DNA of 64,000 nt. It comes from JBHEBG01 sp046557915. GTDB lineage: Bacteria; Bacteroidota; Bacteroidia; Flavobacteriales; Flavobacteriaceae. A program made the position numbers and the translations under genes. A model generated the notes under the pieces. That model had not been told where the DNA came from and ran no database searches. It worked only from the letters and a program-made list of their open reading frames with translations. Below, in pieces: positions 1-10,500 of this stretch; the stretch's first letter is position 1, and every line of letters starts with the position of its first letter. The stretch is from contig NZ_JBHEBG010000001.1 of NCBI RefSeq assembly GCF_046557915.1, positions 1,426,001 through 1,490,000 of the forward strand. Direction: 5' to 3'.

Positions 1-633
1 GATATTGTTATGCCTAAAATGAACGGACTTCAGTTATGCATGAGCTTGAAGAAAAATATTGAAACATGTCATATCCCTGTTATTCTATTGACAGGTCTAG
101 AGGCCAAGGAAAATGTCTTACAAGGCCTAGAAAGCGGTGCAGATGACTATATAGTTAAGCCTTACGATTTCGAATTGCTTTTTAGCAAAATGGAAGGTTT
201 GTTGCAGAACAGATTGGTATTAAAAAATAAGTTTTTGATTCATGAAGAAGAAAAAATCGAGTTTTCAAACGAACTTGATGATAATTTCATGAAAGAACTC
301 ACTCAATTTGTTGAAGAAAACATCAGTGATGTGACATTTTCCATAAAAGATATGTGCGAGGCCATGGGTATGAGCAGGACGTCCTTTTATCATAAACTGA
401 AATCATTGATAGACATCTCTCCCAATGAGTTTATAAGAACTATACGGTTGAAAAAAGGCAGATCCATGCTGTTGACCAACAATTACAATGTGAGTGAGGT
501 AGCTTATAATGTAGGTTTTTCGGACGCAAAATATTTTGGAACCTTGTTTAAAAAATACTTCGGGAAGAGCCCCTCGGTCTTTCTCTCTGAAAAAAGAAAC
601 GAAACAATTCAAGTTTCTGATCAAGACTTTTAA
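1..633 (+). CDS. Hybrid two-component system regulator, C-terminal part (receiver + AraC-type HTH), truncated by window edge
   Basis: The reading frame is open from base 1, so this is the 3' end of a longer gene. The first visible codon is the Asp of a DIVMPKMNG segment, the usual phospho-acceptor of a response-regulator receiver. The conserved T (LLTG) and K (VKPYD) follow. After a linker, residues about 100-205 form an AraC-family DNA-binding domain with two helix-turn-helices (SRTSFYHKLK and VSEVAYNVGF.D..YF...FKK). In Bacteroidota this order is typical of hybrid two-component sensors that detect an oligosaccharide in the periplasm and activate the adjacent susC/susD locus. The sensor and kinase parts lie outside the window. 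It points at the SusC gene 375 bases downstream, its likely target. Confidence 0.9.
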   Translation, partial: DIVMPKMNGLQLCMSLKKNIETCHIPVILLTGLEAKENVLQGLESGADDYIVKPYDFELLFSKMEGLLQNRLVLKNKFLIHEEEKIEFSNELDDNFMKELTQFVEENISDVTFSIKDMCEAMGMSRTSFYHKLKSLIDISPNEFIRTIRLKKGRSMLLTNNYNVSEVAYNVGFSDAKYFGTLFKKYFGKSPSVFLSEKRNETIQVSDQDF

Positions 634-1008
634 GTCGATGTAGCCTTTTTTATATTTCTAATCCGAATATGGTCCAAGTTCCTTGGCTTTCCGCCATGGA
701 CTCCGCTACAACTGATGTACTTATTTACCGGTACTTCAAGCGGTTTAACCATTATATCGTTTGAATTTCACTGTTTTGCACATATAAAATCAAGACCTAA
801 AAATAAAAAAGGCCAAGGATGTTTTACCTAAATGCATATTGATAGTATTTCTACCACATAAAACTATTTGCCGACCCCATCCATTTAGTGCACACATATC
901 TTCACCACTTGAAAACTGTACATCCTTGATTTATTGGATCTACCTATCCTTTATTGATTTCAGAAATGGGCAGTTTATTATGTACAAACTAACTAAATAC
1001 TATTGATT
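634..1008 (+). other. Intergenic region upstream of the first susC
   Basis: This 375-base gap carries the promoter of the susC/susD locus. I find no TAnnTTTG element; the nearest is TATCGTTTG, with a 3-base spacer. That fits a promoter that depends on the activator encoded just upstream. A short CCAAG-TTC-CTTGG inverted repeat follows the regulator's stop codon. I see no convincing small gene. Confidence 0.5.
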
Positions 1009-4000
1009 ATGAGTCTAAAAATTAATTGTCATTGGTTAAAACCTAAAAGGAATGTAAGTTGCTTTAAAATTAGGTTTTTCTCAATATTGATTTGCCTTGG
1101 AGTCCATTGGACCATGGCAAGTGCTGAAACAAAATTCGAAGTAAACAAAATCGTACAGTCTACAGTGACAGGTACTATTACCGATGCTTCAGGTGCTCCG
1201 TTACCTGGTGTAAACATCTTGGTGAAAGGAACCACAAATGGAACCCAGACGGATTTTGATGGTAATTACAGCATTGTGGCCGCTGAAAATGCCGTGTTAG
1301 TGTTTAGCTATATTGGCTTTTCTACACAGGAAATTCCTGTCAATGGACAATCGGTCATCAATGCTGCTCTTGAGGAAGATGCGAGCCAGTTGGATGAGGT
1401 TGTAGTAACAGGTTATACCACACAATCCAAAACAACGGTAACTGGCGCCATGTCCCAAGTTGATGTAGAAGAAGCCTTGGCGGTACCGATTCAAAATGCA
1501 GGACAAGCATTACAAGGAAGGGCATCCGGGGTTACCGTAGTAGGTGGAGGGCAACCTGGTAGTACGCCCTTGATAAGGATCAGGGGCTTAGGGACCACCA
1601 ACAATAATGGCCCCTTGATAATCATTGATGGGGTACAGACAACCGATGGTAGTATTTTAAGTCAGATAAACCCTAATGATATTCAAGCTATAAACATTCT
1701 AAAAGATGGTTCGGCGGCTATCTATGGAGCAAGAGCTTCCAACGGTGTGGTCATTGTTACAACAAAGTCAGGGACAAGAGATGAAAAACCGAAATTAAGT
1801 TTTAATTCATATATAGGTTTTCAACAATTGGCAAAATCCCAAGACGTTCTCAACGCCCAACAATTGGGTGAGGTACTGTTCGAAAGTTTCATCAATGATG
1901 GTGTTGCCCCCACACATCCTCAATATGGTAGTGGCGCAACGCCTGTAATTCCAGAATTTATAAGGGGAAGCGATGCTCAGCCTTATGATGAGATTAACAA
2001 CAAAATTACTAGGTCAGCTGATACGGATTGGTTAGATGAAATATTTCAAACCGCACTTATCCAAAATTACGATGTATCGATTCGTGGAGGTAACCAAAAA
2101 AGCAGGTATTTGATGTCAGTAGGATACCAGAATGTGGAAGGCATACAGATTCACACCGGTTTTGAACGTTTGACTACAAGGTTAAATGCAGAATTTGATA
2201 TTACAGATAATATTAGAGTTGGAGAGCATCTTAATATAGGCTTTACTGATCAGTTAGAACAAAATCAATTCGGTAACGCATTACGCATGCCTCCACTGGT
2301 CCCCGTGTTTGATGAAGGAGGAAACTTTGGTGGCGGAGGTCCATCTACAGCTGCCGGGCTCAGTAATGTGAGTAATCCAGTAGCAGAATTAACTAGAGGT
2401 AGAGACAACTTTGACCGTAGATTCCGAATTTTTGGTGATGTATATACCGAGATTACAATTCTTGATGACTTTAAATTCAAATCTACCTATGGTTTTACCA
2501 TTAATGATCGTTTGGATAACGATATTTCAAGAGCCAACCCAGAAGCACCAGAACCTAAAACCAATGCCTTGACTGAATTAAACAGTAGGGCAACTTCTTG
2601 GGTATGGAGCAATACACTGAGATGGGACAAAATAATTGGAAATCATAATTTTCAGATTTTAGGAGGTATAGAAGCTGTGAGCGATGAATTTAGGGTTAAC
2701 GAAACACGGGTTCAGAATTTTCTTTTAGAAGATACTGATTTCTTTGTCCTAGGAGCTGGTACAGGTACCCCATCAATTATTGATAGTCGTCTTGAAAACA
2801 GTACGTTGTTTTCATATTTATTCAATCTAAATTACTCGTTTAAAGATCGTTATTTAGCATCTTTTTCATTAAGACGTGATAAGACATCTAGGTTTTCTGA
2901 TGGAAACAACACAGGAGTTTTTCCTTCTATTAGTCTAGGATGGGCCATTAGCGACGAGAACTTCTTTAGAGAGGATGGTCTTCTTTCCTTTCTTAAATTA
3001 AGGGCCTCTTACGGCGAACTGGGAAATCAAGACGTTCCAGTACCCAACCCTAATGTTAATATCCTTGAAGCACAACAAGAAATAGGGTTTTATCCAATAA
3101 ATGGCGGTTCCGTAGCAACAGGGGCCGTGCTATCTGCTTTAGGAACTCCAGATTTGCAATGGGAAACATCTCAACAGTTGAATGTTGGTGTAGATGTTAG
3201 ATTCTTTGATAATGCCCTCGGTTTTTCCTTGGATTATTTTAATAACACCACTCGGGACATGATTATTCAAAGCCCTTTGCCTTCAACAGCTATTGACGCT
3301 TCGGCACCTTTCATAAATGGAGGGGAAGTAAATAACAAGGGAGTGGATATTACACTTAATTATACGAACGCCAATCAAGAATCTGTTCTTAAATGGGATG
3401 TTGGTATAAACTTTTCAGCCTATAAAAATGAGCTAGTAAAGGTAAACGGTGACAATCCAAATGCGTTTATTAATGGAAGTACGTTCCGATCAGGAGTAAT
3501 TACAAGAAGTTCTAATGGCTTGCCTATATCGCATTTCTTTGGACGTGATGTTGTGGGGATTTTTCAAAATGCAGCCGAAGTATCAGCTGCGCCCGATCAG
3601 GGTTTTGCAACGCCAGAAGACGGTGTTGGAAGATTCCGCTATAGGGATGTGGATAACAACGGAACCATTAATGATGATGACCGTGCAGTTCTTGGAGATC
3701 CACACCCTGATTTTACCTATGGCATAAATGCGAATTTATCATACAAAAAATTCTTCCTTACGCTTTTCCTTCAAGGTGTTCAAGGTAACGAAGTTTATAA
3801 TTTCTCTAAAATTGAAAGTGATTTTCCAACCTTCTTAAATAGTAACCGTAGCACACGTGTAGTAGATTCATGGAGACCAGATAATCCCAACGCTATTTTA
3901 CCTGCCTTAAGCACCAGTATTAAAAACAACGAGTCACAGCCAAATTCATATTTTGTGGAAGATGGATCATACTTACGTTTGAGAAACCTTCAGATCGGGT

Positions 4001-4221
4001 ATGATTTTGAAGCTTCATTCTTGGGGCTGTCCAGTGCAAGGTTGTATATACAGGGAACAAATTTGTTTACGATTACAAATTATTTAGGAGCAGATCCTGA
4101 AATTGGTAATACAGTAGGAGATGAACCAAATTCACCTTCTGCAGACCTTACTATAGGCGTGGATAACGGAAACTTCCCACAACCAAGATCATACATTTTA
4201 GGTCTTAACGTTACTTTCTAA
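1009..4221 (+). CDS. SusC-family TonB-dependent outer-membrane transporter
   Basis: A protein of about 1070 residues forms the outer-membrane barrel that imports oligosaccharides together with SusD. A long N-terminal signal (residues 1-40, ending near MASAE) precedes a carboxypeptidase-regulatory-like domain (TGTITDASGAPLPGVNI). Then come the LDEVVVTGY segment, the plug domain with RIRG and IDGV motifs, and a barrel ending in the aromatic residue F (LGLNVTF). I chose ATG 1009 over the in-frame TTG at 1003 because two codons upstream add nothing and TTG is rare. It is followed after 27 bases by its SusD partner. The nutrient cannot be read from the sequence; the downstream enzymes suggest a glycoside. 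Confidence 0.95.
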   Translation: MSLKINCHWLKPKRNVSCFKIRFFSILICLGVHWTMASAETKFEVNKIVQSTVTGTITDASGAPLPGVNILVKGTTNGTQTDFDGNYSIVAAENAVLVFSYIGFSTQEIPVNGQSVINAALEEDASQLDEVVVTGYTTQSKTTVTGAMSQVDVEEALAVPIQNAGQALQGRASGVTVVGGGQPGSTPLIRIRGLGTTNNNGPLIIIDGVQTTDGSILSQINPNDIQAINILKDGSAAIYGARASNGVVIVTTKSGTRDEKPKLSFNSYIGFQQLAKSQDVLNAQQLGEVLFESFINDGVAPTHPQYGSGATPVIPEFIRGSDAQPYDEINNKITRSADTDWLDEIFQTALIQNYDVSIRGGNQKSRYLMSVGYQNVEGIQIHTGFERLTTRLNAEFDITDNIRVGEHLNIGFTDQLEQNQFGNALRMPPLVPVFDEGGNFGGGGPSTAAGLSNVSNPVAELTRGRDNFDRRFRIFGDVYTEITILDDFKFKSTYGFTINDRLDNDISRANPEAPEPKTNALTELNSRATSWVWSNTLRWDKIIGNHNFQILGGIEAVSDEFRVNETRVQNFLLEDTDFFVLGAGTGTPSIIDSRLENSTLFSYLFNLNYSFKDRYLASFSLRRDKTSRFSDGNNTGVFPSISLGWAISDENFFREDGLLSFLKLRASYGELGNQDVPVPNPNVNILEAQQEIGFYPINGGSVATGAVLSALGTPDLQWETSQQLNVGVDVRFFDNALGFSLDYFNNTTRDMIIQSPLPSTAIDASAPFINGGEVNNKGVDITLNYTNANQESVLKWDVGINFSAYKNELVKVNGDNPNAFINGSTFRSGVITRSSNGLPISHFFGRDVVGIFQNAAEVSAAPDQGFATPEDGVGRFRYRDVDNNGTINDDDRAVLGDPHPDFTYGINANLSYKKFFLTLFLQGVQGNEVYNFSKIESDFPTFLNSNRSTRVVDSWRPDNPNAILPALSTSIKNNESQPNSYFVEDGSYLRLRNLQIGYDFEASFLGLSSARLYIQGTNLFTITNYLGADPEIGNTVGDEPNSPSADLTIGVDNGNFPQPRSYILGLNVTF

Positions 4222-4248
4222 TGATTACAATTATTAATACATAATACT

Positions 4249-5919
4249 ATGAAAAAATTATTGATACTATTATTGGCAGGACTTGTAGTGTATGCCTGCT
4301 CAGACGATTTTACCGAGATTGCCCCTAAGGGTAGTCTTAATTCAGAGGCTTTAGCCAATGAACAAGGGGTAGATTTGCTTTTAATTGGCACATATTCTAT
4401 GCTTGACGGATTTAGGTTTGGTCTTAACAATGACTTTTTATCCAGTGGGGACAATTGGTGGTTCGACGTTGTTTCCGACGATGCACATAAAGGAGCTACC
4501 AATGGCGATCAGAACGAACTTTATCTTTTAGAGCATTATGATTGGGCAACCAACAACCCTTATATTAGGGATGAATGGATTGCTCCTTTTGCTGGTGTAA
4601 ACCGTGCCAATGCGGTAATAGAACAGGCGGCGGCCATAGAAGATGCAGATTTGACCAGACAAGTTGCAGAAGCAAGATTTCTTCGGGCACATTTTAATTT
4701 TGAATTACAGCGTACCTTTAGAAATATTCCTTTTCTTACCGAAGAAGATCTAAGTGACCCCAATAAACCAAATCCAGGCCCTATTTGGGATAAAATCGAA
4801 GAAGATTTTCAAGCAGCTATAGCAGAATTACCTCTTATAAAAAGTGATGTTGGTAGAGCAGATCAATGGGTCGCAAAGGCATACTTGGGTAAGGTACTTT
4901 TATACCAAGGTAAATTTACCGAAGCAGCTACAGTTTTACAGGATGTAATCAATAATGGGCCTTACGCGTTAAATCCCGAATTCGTGGATAATTTTACAGT
5001 TGCTGGTGAAAATGGTCCAGAAGCTGTCTTTAGTATTCAATTTTTAAATGATGGAGGTGATTCTTTTAATGGAAACCGGGGAGGAGCATTAAATCATCCT
5101 GGTGGTGGACCATTAGGTACTTGCTGTGGCTTTTATCAACCCTCGCAGGATCTGGTGAATTCCTACCAGACAGATGGCAATGGACTACCATTGCTAGATA
5201 CTTGGAACCAAACCGATGTTACTAACGACCAAGGAATTGAGTCCGATGAGCCGTTTACTGTTCACAGTGGTCCGTTAGATCCAAGATTAGATTATACCGT
5301 TGGTCGCCGTGATATTGATTTTAATGGTTTTGGACGGAATCCAGGATTTACTTGGGTCCGTGTCCAAGCCGCCGGGGGGCCATACCTTGCCGCTAAAAAC
5401 ACGTATCGCGCTCAAGAACCCGATGCGCGTTCTACAGGAGGTGCCTGGGGTCAGGATCGCTCTGGTATCAATTACAATATTATCAGATATGCAGACGTAT
5501 TATTAATGGCAGCAGAAGCTTTGGTGGAGATCAATGATCTTGATACCGCCCTAGATTACGTAAACCGTATTAGGAACCGCGCCAAAAATTCTACTCAGGT
5601 ACCCACTGTTGATGGTGTGCCCCCCACCAATTACCAAGTGGAACCTTATCTCAGTTTTCCGGATCAAGACTTCGCAAAAAAAGCGGTACGTTTTGAGCGT
5701 AGATTGGAGTTGGCTATGGAAGGACATCGTTATTTTGATTTGGTACGATGGGGTGTTTTAGAGCAGACTATAAACACATATTTCCCCAATGAAGAACGAA
5801 CGATTCCTGGAATTGACCTGGGAATCCCTGCTCAACCCAGACACAACGTTTTTCCCATTCCGCTTGAGGCAATTGACTTAAGTAATGGTGTATTAACGCA
5901 AAATCCAGAGTGGCAATAG
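4249..5919 (+). CDS. SusD/RagB-family nutrient-binding lipoprotein
   Basis: A 556-residue surface lipoprotein that caps the SusC barrel and binds the glycan. The N-terminus is a lipoprotein signal with the lipobox Cys in VVYACSDD. The body shows the SusD pattern: N-terminal TPR-like helices (RANAVIEQAAA, EARFLRAHFNFEL) and the C-terminal hallmark RFERRLELAMEGHRYFDLVRWG, ending in NPEWQ. Position directly after susC is diagnostic. A strong stem-loop lies just after its stop codon and may set its transcript level apart from the downstream enzymes. Confidence 0.95.
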   Translation: MKKLLILLLAGLVVYACSDDFTEIAPKGSLNSEALANEQGVDLLLIGTYSMLDGFRFGLNNDFLSSGDNWWFDVVSDDAHKGATNGDQNELYLLEHYDWATNNPYIRDEWIAPFAGVNRANAVIEQAAAIEDADLTRQVAEARFLRAHFNFELQRTFRNIPFLTEEDLSDPNKPNPGPIWDKIEEDFQAAIAELPLIKSDVGRADQWVAKAYLGKVLLYQGKFTEAATVLQDVINNGPYALNPEFVDNFTVAGENGPEAVFSIQFLNDGGDSFNGNRGGALNHPGGGPLGTCCGFYQPSQDLVNSYQTDGNGLPLLDTWNQTDVTNDQGIESDEPFTVHSGPLDPRLDYTVGRRDIDFNGFGRNPGFTWVRVQAAGGPYLAAKNTYRAQEPDARSTGGAWGQDRSGINYNIIRYADVLLMAAEALVEINDLDTALDYVNRIRNRAKNSTQVPTVDGVPPTNYQVEPYLSFPDQDFAKKAVRFERRLELAMEGHRYFDLVRWGVLEQTINTYFPNEERTIPGIDLGIPAQPRHNVFPIPLEAIDLSNGVLTQNPEWQ

Positions 5920-5950
5920 ACAAAACTACAGGATAAATCATTAATTTTTT

Positions 5951-5989
5951 AACCAAAGGGTAAGCCAAAAAAAGGATTACCCTTTGGTT
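5951..5989 (+). other. Perfect 13-bp stem-loop between susD and the oxidoreductase gene
   Basis: AACCAAAGGGTAA (5951-5963) pairs perfectly with TTACCCTTTGGTT (5977-5989) around a 13-base loop. No T-run follows on the plus strand, so it is not a standard intrinsic terminator. The placement, 31 bases after susD, fits an mRNA-stabilising or processing hairpin that separates susCD from the enzyme genes. The hairpin is seen; its role is inferred. Confidence 0.7.
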
Positions 5990-6084
5990 CCTATGACCAC
6001 CTGTAATGTCAGAACTATTACCTTTAACAGGTTCAGCTTAAAAAAGGTCTAAATCAAACGGTATAATATAGAATCCTATCATTT

Positions 6085-7494
6085 ATGAAAAATTCAAAAT
6101 CTAATCAAAGACGCTCTTTCATTAAAAAATTATCGGGTACCACTTTGCTTGCGAGTACTGCTCCTGGATTATTGTTAGGAAATAATTCATTGAAACCGTA
6201 TCAAATTCTTAGTAAGGATAAAAAAACGTATGCTGTCAACGATCTAATTCAAATTGCTACTATTGGTATGGGCATCCAAGGATTCAATGATACCCGCGCT
6301 GCACTTGCAGTACCGGGCGTAAAACTGGTAGCTGTTTGTGATTTATACGACGGAAGGTTAAAAAGTGCCAAAGAAGTCTTTGGTAAGGACGTGATTACTA
6401 CCAAAGACTATAAAAAAATATTGGATAGGGACGATATTGATGCTGTCATTATAGCTACGCCAGATCATTGGCATGATAGAATATCCATGGATGCCATGGA
6501 TAAAGGGAAAGCGGTCTATTGTGAAAAACCCATGGTGCATAATATTGAAGAAGGTTGGGCCGTAATCGAAAATCAAAGAAAAAACAAAAAAGTATTTCAA
6601 GTAGGTAGTCAAAGAGTAAGTTCATTAGCTTATCTAAAAGCTAAAGAGCTTTATGAGCAAGGAGCTATTGGGCAACTCATATTGGCCGAAACTTGGAATG
6701 ATCGCCAATCCAACCTTGGTGCATGGAATTATTCCATTCCTTTGGATGCTTCGGAAAAAACTATAGATTGGAAGCGTTTTTTGGGAGATGCTCCAAAAAC
6801 AGATTATGATCCTATCAAATTTTTTAGATGGCGAAACTTTAGGGATTATGGCACAGGTGTGGCCGGTGATCTTTTTGTACATCTTTTTTCAGGGATTCAC
6901 TATATCATAAGTTCCGAAGGGCCTAATCGAATTTACACTACAGGAGGTTTACGGTATTGGAAAGATGGCAGGGACGTACCGGACGTGATGATAGGTTGTT
7001 ATGATTTCCCCAAAAGTGCCAACCATCCTGCATTCAATATGCAGGTAAGAGTTAATTTTATAGATGGTAATGGTGGTGGTGGAAGAATACGTTTGGTTGG
7101 TTCAGAAGGTGTAATGTCCGTTGGAGATTCTGGAGTGCGGGTTACCAGAAGTAAAGTGTCCGATCAACCCGGTTATGACGGTTGGGATTCCTTTGATACG
7201 TTTGATAAAGCCAATCGTGATGAATTTGAAAAATGGTATAAGAACAAGTACCCATCACCACCTCCCTCGGTAAAAGAAAAAGGAGAACTGGAGTTTAGGG
7301 TTGGTGATGGATATAGCGATCATGTAAATCACTTTGAAAACTTCTTCCATTCTATACGGACAGATAGTAAAGTAACCGAAGATGCAGTTTTTGGATTCAG
7401 GGCCGCTGCGGCAGCCCTATCCGCTAACAAAAGTTATTTTGAACAAAAAATTATCCACTGGGATCCTAAAGCAATGAAGTTTGCTCAGAAGTAG
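6085..7494 (+). CDS. Gfo/Idh/MocA-family oxidoreductase with Tat signal
   Basis: A 469-residue NAD(P)-dependent sugar dehydrogenase family member. Residues 9-15 (RRSFIKK) with a following hydrophobic stretch form a twin-arginine signal, so the folded, cofactor-loaded enzyme should be exported. The Rossmann fold starts near residue 50 (IATIGMGIQG...VCDLYD), and the family EKP motif is at 147-149. The C-terminal substrate domain contains the GTGVAGDLFVHLFSG segment, typical of the bacteroidotal exported subgroup. It is the first enzyme gene after susCD. With the DUF1080 protein downstream it may oxidise a glycoside at C3 before cleavage; the exact substrate is unknown. Confidence 0.9.
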   Translation: MKNSKSNQRRSFIKKLSGTTLLASTAPGLLLGNNSLKPYQILSKDKKTYAVNDLIQIATIGMGIQGFNDTRAALAVPGVKLVAVCDLYDGRLKSAKEVFGKDVITTKDYKKILDRDDIDAVIIATPDHWHDRISMDAMDKGKAVYCEKPMVHNIEEGWAVIENQRKNKKVFQVGSQRVSSLAYLKAKELYEQGAIGQLILAETWNDRQSNLGAWNYSIPLDASEKTIDWKRFLGDAPKTDYDPIKFFRWRNFRDYGTGVAGDLFVHLFSGIHYIISSEGPNRIYTTGGLRYWKDGRDVPDVMIGCYDFPKSANHPAFNMQVRVNFIDGNGGGGRIRLVGSEGVMSVGDSGVRVTRSKVSDQPGYDGWDSFDTFDKANRDEFEKWYKNKYPSPPPSVKEKGELEFRVGDGYSDHVNHFENFFHSIRTDSKVTEDAVFGFRAAAAALSANKSYFEQKIIHWDPKAMKFAQK

Positions 7495-7578
7495 AAAACC
7501 CGTACAGATCCATATGTGCACTATTAGTACCCAATATTTGATTTTATATAATGAGTGTAGGTTAAACCTTATTGAAAA

Positions 7579-10500
7579 ATGATAGGTTCCCATAGAAATA
7601 TATGGCCCTTTTTGGCAGTATTTATGCTCTTGACAGGCTGTGCTAAGCAAGACCCGTTGACAGATGGGAAGAGGTTTAGGCTGTTGGGAAGCGAATCTTC
7701 GGGTATCGAGTTTGTGAATCAACTCACCGAAAGTGATACCTTGAATTATTTTACCTACCAATACATGTATATGGGCGGGGGGGTTGCCGTGGGAGACCTG
7801 AACAACGACGGACTATCTGATGTTTTTTTTACGGGGAACATGGTTGACAATAAGCTCTACCTAAACAAAGGGGACCTGAAATTTGAAGATATCTCGGCAG
7901 CCGCAGGGGTCAAGGGGGATTCTAGATGGTATACAGGAGTAAGCTTTGTAGATATTGATGCGGATGGGCATTTAGACATATATCTTAGCGTATCCGGAAA
8001 AAGTGGCGACAAAAGGAATCAGTTGTTCGTTAACAACGGAGATTTGACCTTCACTGAAAAGGCTTCGGAGTTTGGGATAGATGATGGTGGTCAATCCATT
8101 CAATCTTCTTTTTTTGATTATGACCATGATGGGGATTTGGACCTATTTGTAATCAATTATCCAATTACAGATTTTAAAACCCCGAATACCGTCTATAGAA
8201 TGATGATGAACGATGCCAGCGAGGAAAAAAGTGATCATTTTTATAGAAACGATGGTGATGGCCATTTTACCGATGCGACCAAGGAAACTGGGCTACTGAA
8301 TTTTGGACTCTCGGTAAGCAGCAGTATCGGGGATTTTAACCAAGATGGGTGGGATGATATCTATGTTTCCAATGACTTCAGTACTCCTGATTACCTCTAT
8401 TTAAACAATGGGGACGGGACCTTTACGGATAGATTGAGAGAAACGACGAAGCAGACCTCATTTTATGGTATGGGTACCGATGCCGAAGATTTTAATAATG
8501 ATGGCCTGCTTGATCTGTTTCAGGTAGACATGGCGTCTGAAGATAATCGACGATCAAAGGCCAATATGGCAAGTATGGACATAGGCTTGTTTTGGAGTAC
8601 GGTAAACCATGGATTTCACTATCAATACATGTACAATAGCTTTCAGTTGAATCAAGGTTTAAACGAAAATGGATTGCCGGTTTTTAGCAATGTAAATTGG
8701 ATGTCAGATGTGGCGGCCACAGATTGGAGCTGGGCACCACTTGCTGCGGATTTTGACAATGACGGTTGGAAGGACCTTTTTATTACCAATGGCACACGTC
8801 GTGAAATTAATAATAAAGATTACTTCAATGGGCTTAAAAATAGCAAAACAAAAGCTAAAGCTGGTTCATTGATGGAACAAGTGGAGAGTATGCCCTCTGA
8901 GAAAATAGACAATTATGTTTTTAGAAACATGGATGGATTGGGTTTTGAAAAAGCTAATATGGATTGGGGCCTTTCCTTTGAGGGTTTTTCGAATGGTACG
9001 GCCTATGGAGATTTGGATAATGACGGTGATTTGGATTTGGTCATTAACAATATCGACGACAAAAGCGTAATTTTTGAAAACCGTACTTCCCAGTTGGGGC
9101 AAGCGCATTATTTAAAAGTGGTTTTAGAGACAAATGAACCCAATCTTCATGGAGTTGGGGCGAAAGTATCGGTGGTTGCAGGAGAAAAACGGCAATACCT
9201 TCATTTAAACCCTAGCAAAGGTTTCCAATCCTATGTAGAGCCGGTATTGCATTTTGGTTTAGGTGAAAAGGAAAAGGTTGATTCTCTAATTGTGGACTGG
9301 ACAGATGGAACTAGGGAAGTGATGCTGGATTTGGGCGTCAATCAAAGAGTTGTATTTAATAAGGGTAACCATAAGTTGAGTAAAAGAAATGAAACGAGGC
9401 GCACATCATTATTTTCCACTAGCACCGAGTTACTTGATTCTGTATTCTGGCATAGCGAAAACCACTATAATGATTTTGCTGATCAAATCTTACTTCCACA
9501 TAAACTTTCAAATTTGGGACCCGCTCTTGCCACTGGTGATGTAAACGGGGATGAATTGGAAGATATCTATGTTGGCAATGGTGCGGGTTTTCCGGGTGCA
9601 CTGTATCTGCAACAACAAGATGGCAGGTTCTCGTTAGCTAGCGGACCTTGGGAAAAGGATGCCGATTATGAAGATATAGGTGCTGTGTTTTTTGATGCAA
9701 ACAATGATGGCCATGTCGATTTGTATGTAGTAAGTGGCGGGAATGATTTCCGTAATGATGAAATGTATCAGGACAGACTTTATCTAAATCAAAATGGGAA
9801 CTTTATCAAGTCCAATGGTTTCATCCCTAAAATAACCGGAAGCGGGTCAAGGGTAATTCCAAGTGACATCGACAATGATGGGGATATTGACCTATTTGTT
9901 GGAGGAAGATTATCCCCGCAAAATTATCCGCACCCAGGCAGGAGTTATTTACTGGTAAATCAAACGGCTCAAGGCGAGTTTATATTTGAGGACAAAACGA
10001 AGGAGTTAGCACCTGGACTTTCAAAAATCGGTATGGTAACTGATGCCCTATGGACTGATTTTGATGAGAATGGAACTACAGACCTTGTGATGGTGGGTGA
10101 GTGGATGCCATTGACCATCTTTAGTCAGGAAAATGGACAATTCAAAAATGCAACGGCACTACTGGGTTTTGAAGATACAATAGGTTGGTGGTTCAGTATC
10201 GATAGTGGTGATTTTGACAATGATGGCGACGTGGATATTATAGTGGGTAACTTAGGAACCAACTATAAATATCAGGCAAGCGCAGCGGAAACCTTTGATA
10301 TTTTTGCGAATGACTTTGACGAAAACGGAACTACAGACCTTGTTTTAGGCTACCATGATTCGGGAGTACAATATCCAGTACGGGGCCGACAATGCTCATC
10401 CCAACAGATTCCGGCAATTCAATTAAAATTCAAGGATTATAGTTCTTTTGCCAAGGCTACCATCAAGGATATCTATGGTGAGGAAGATCTTGCAGCTTCC

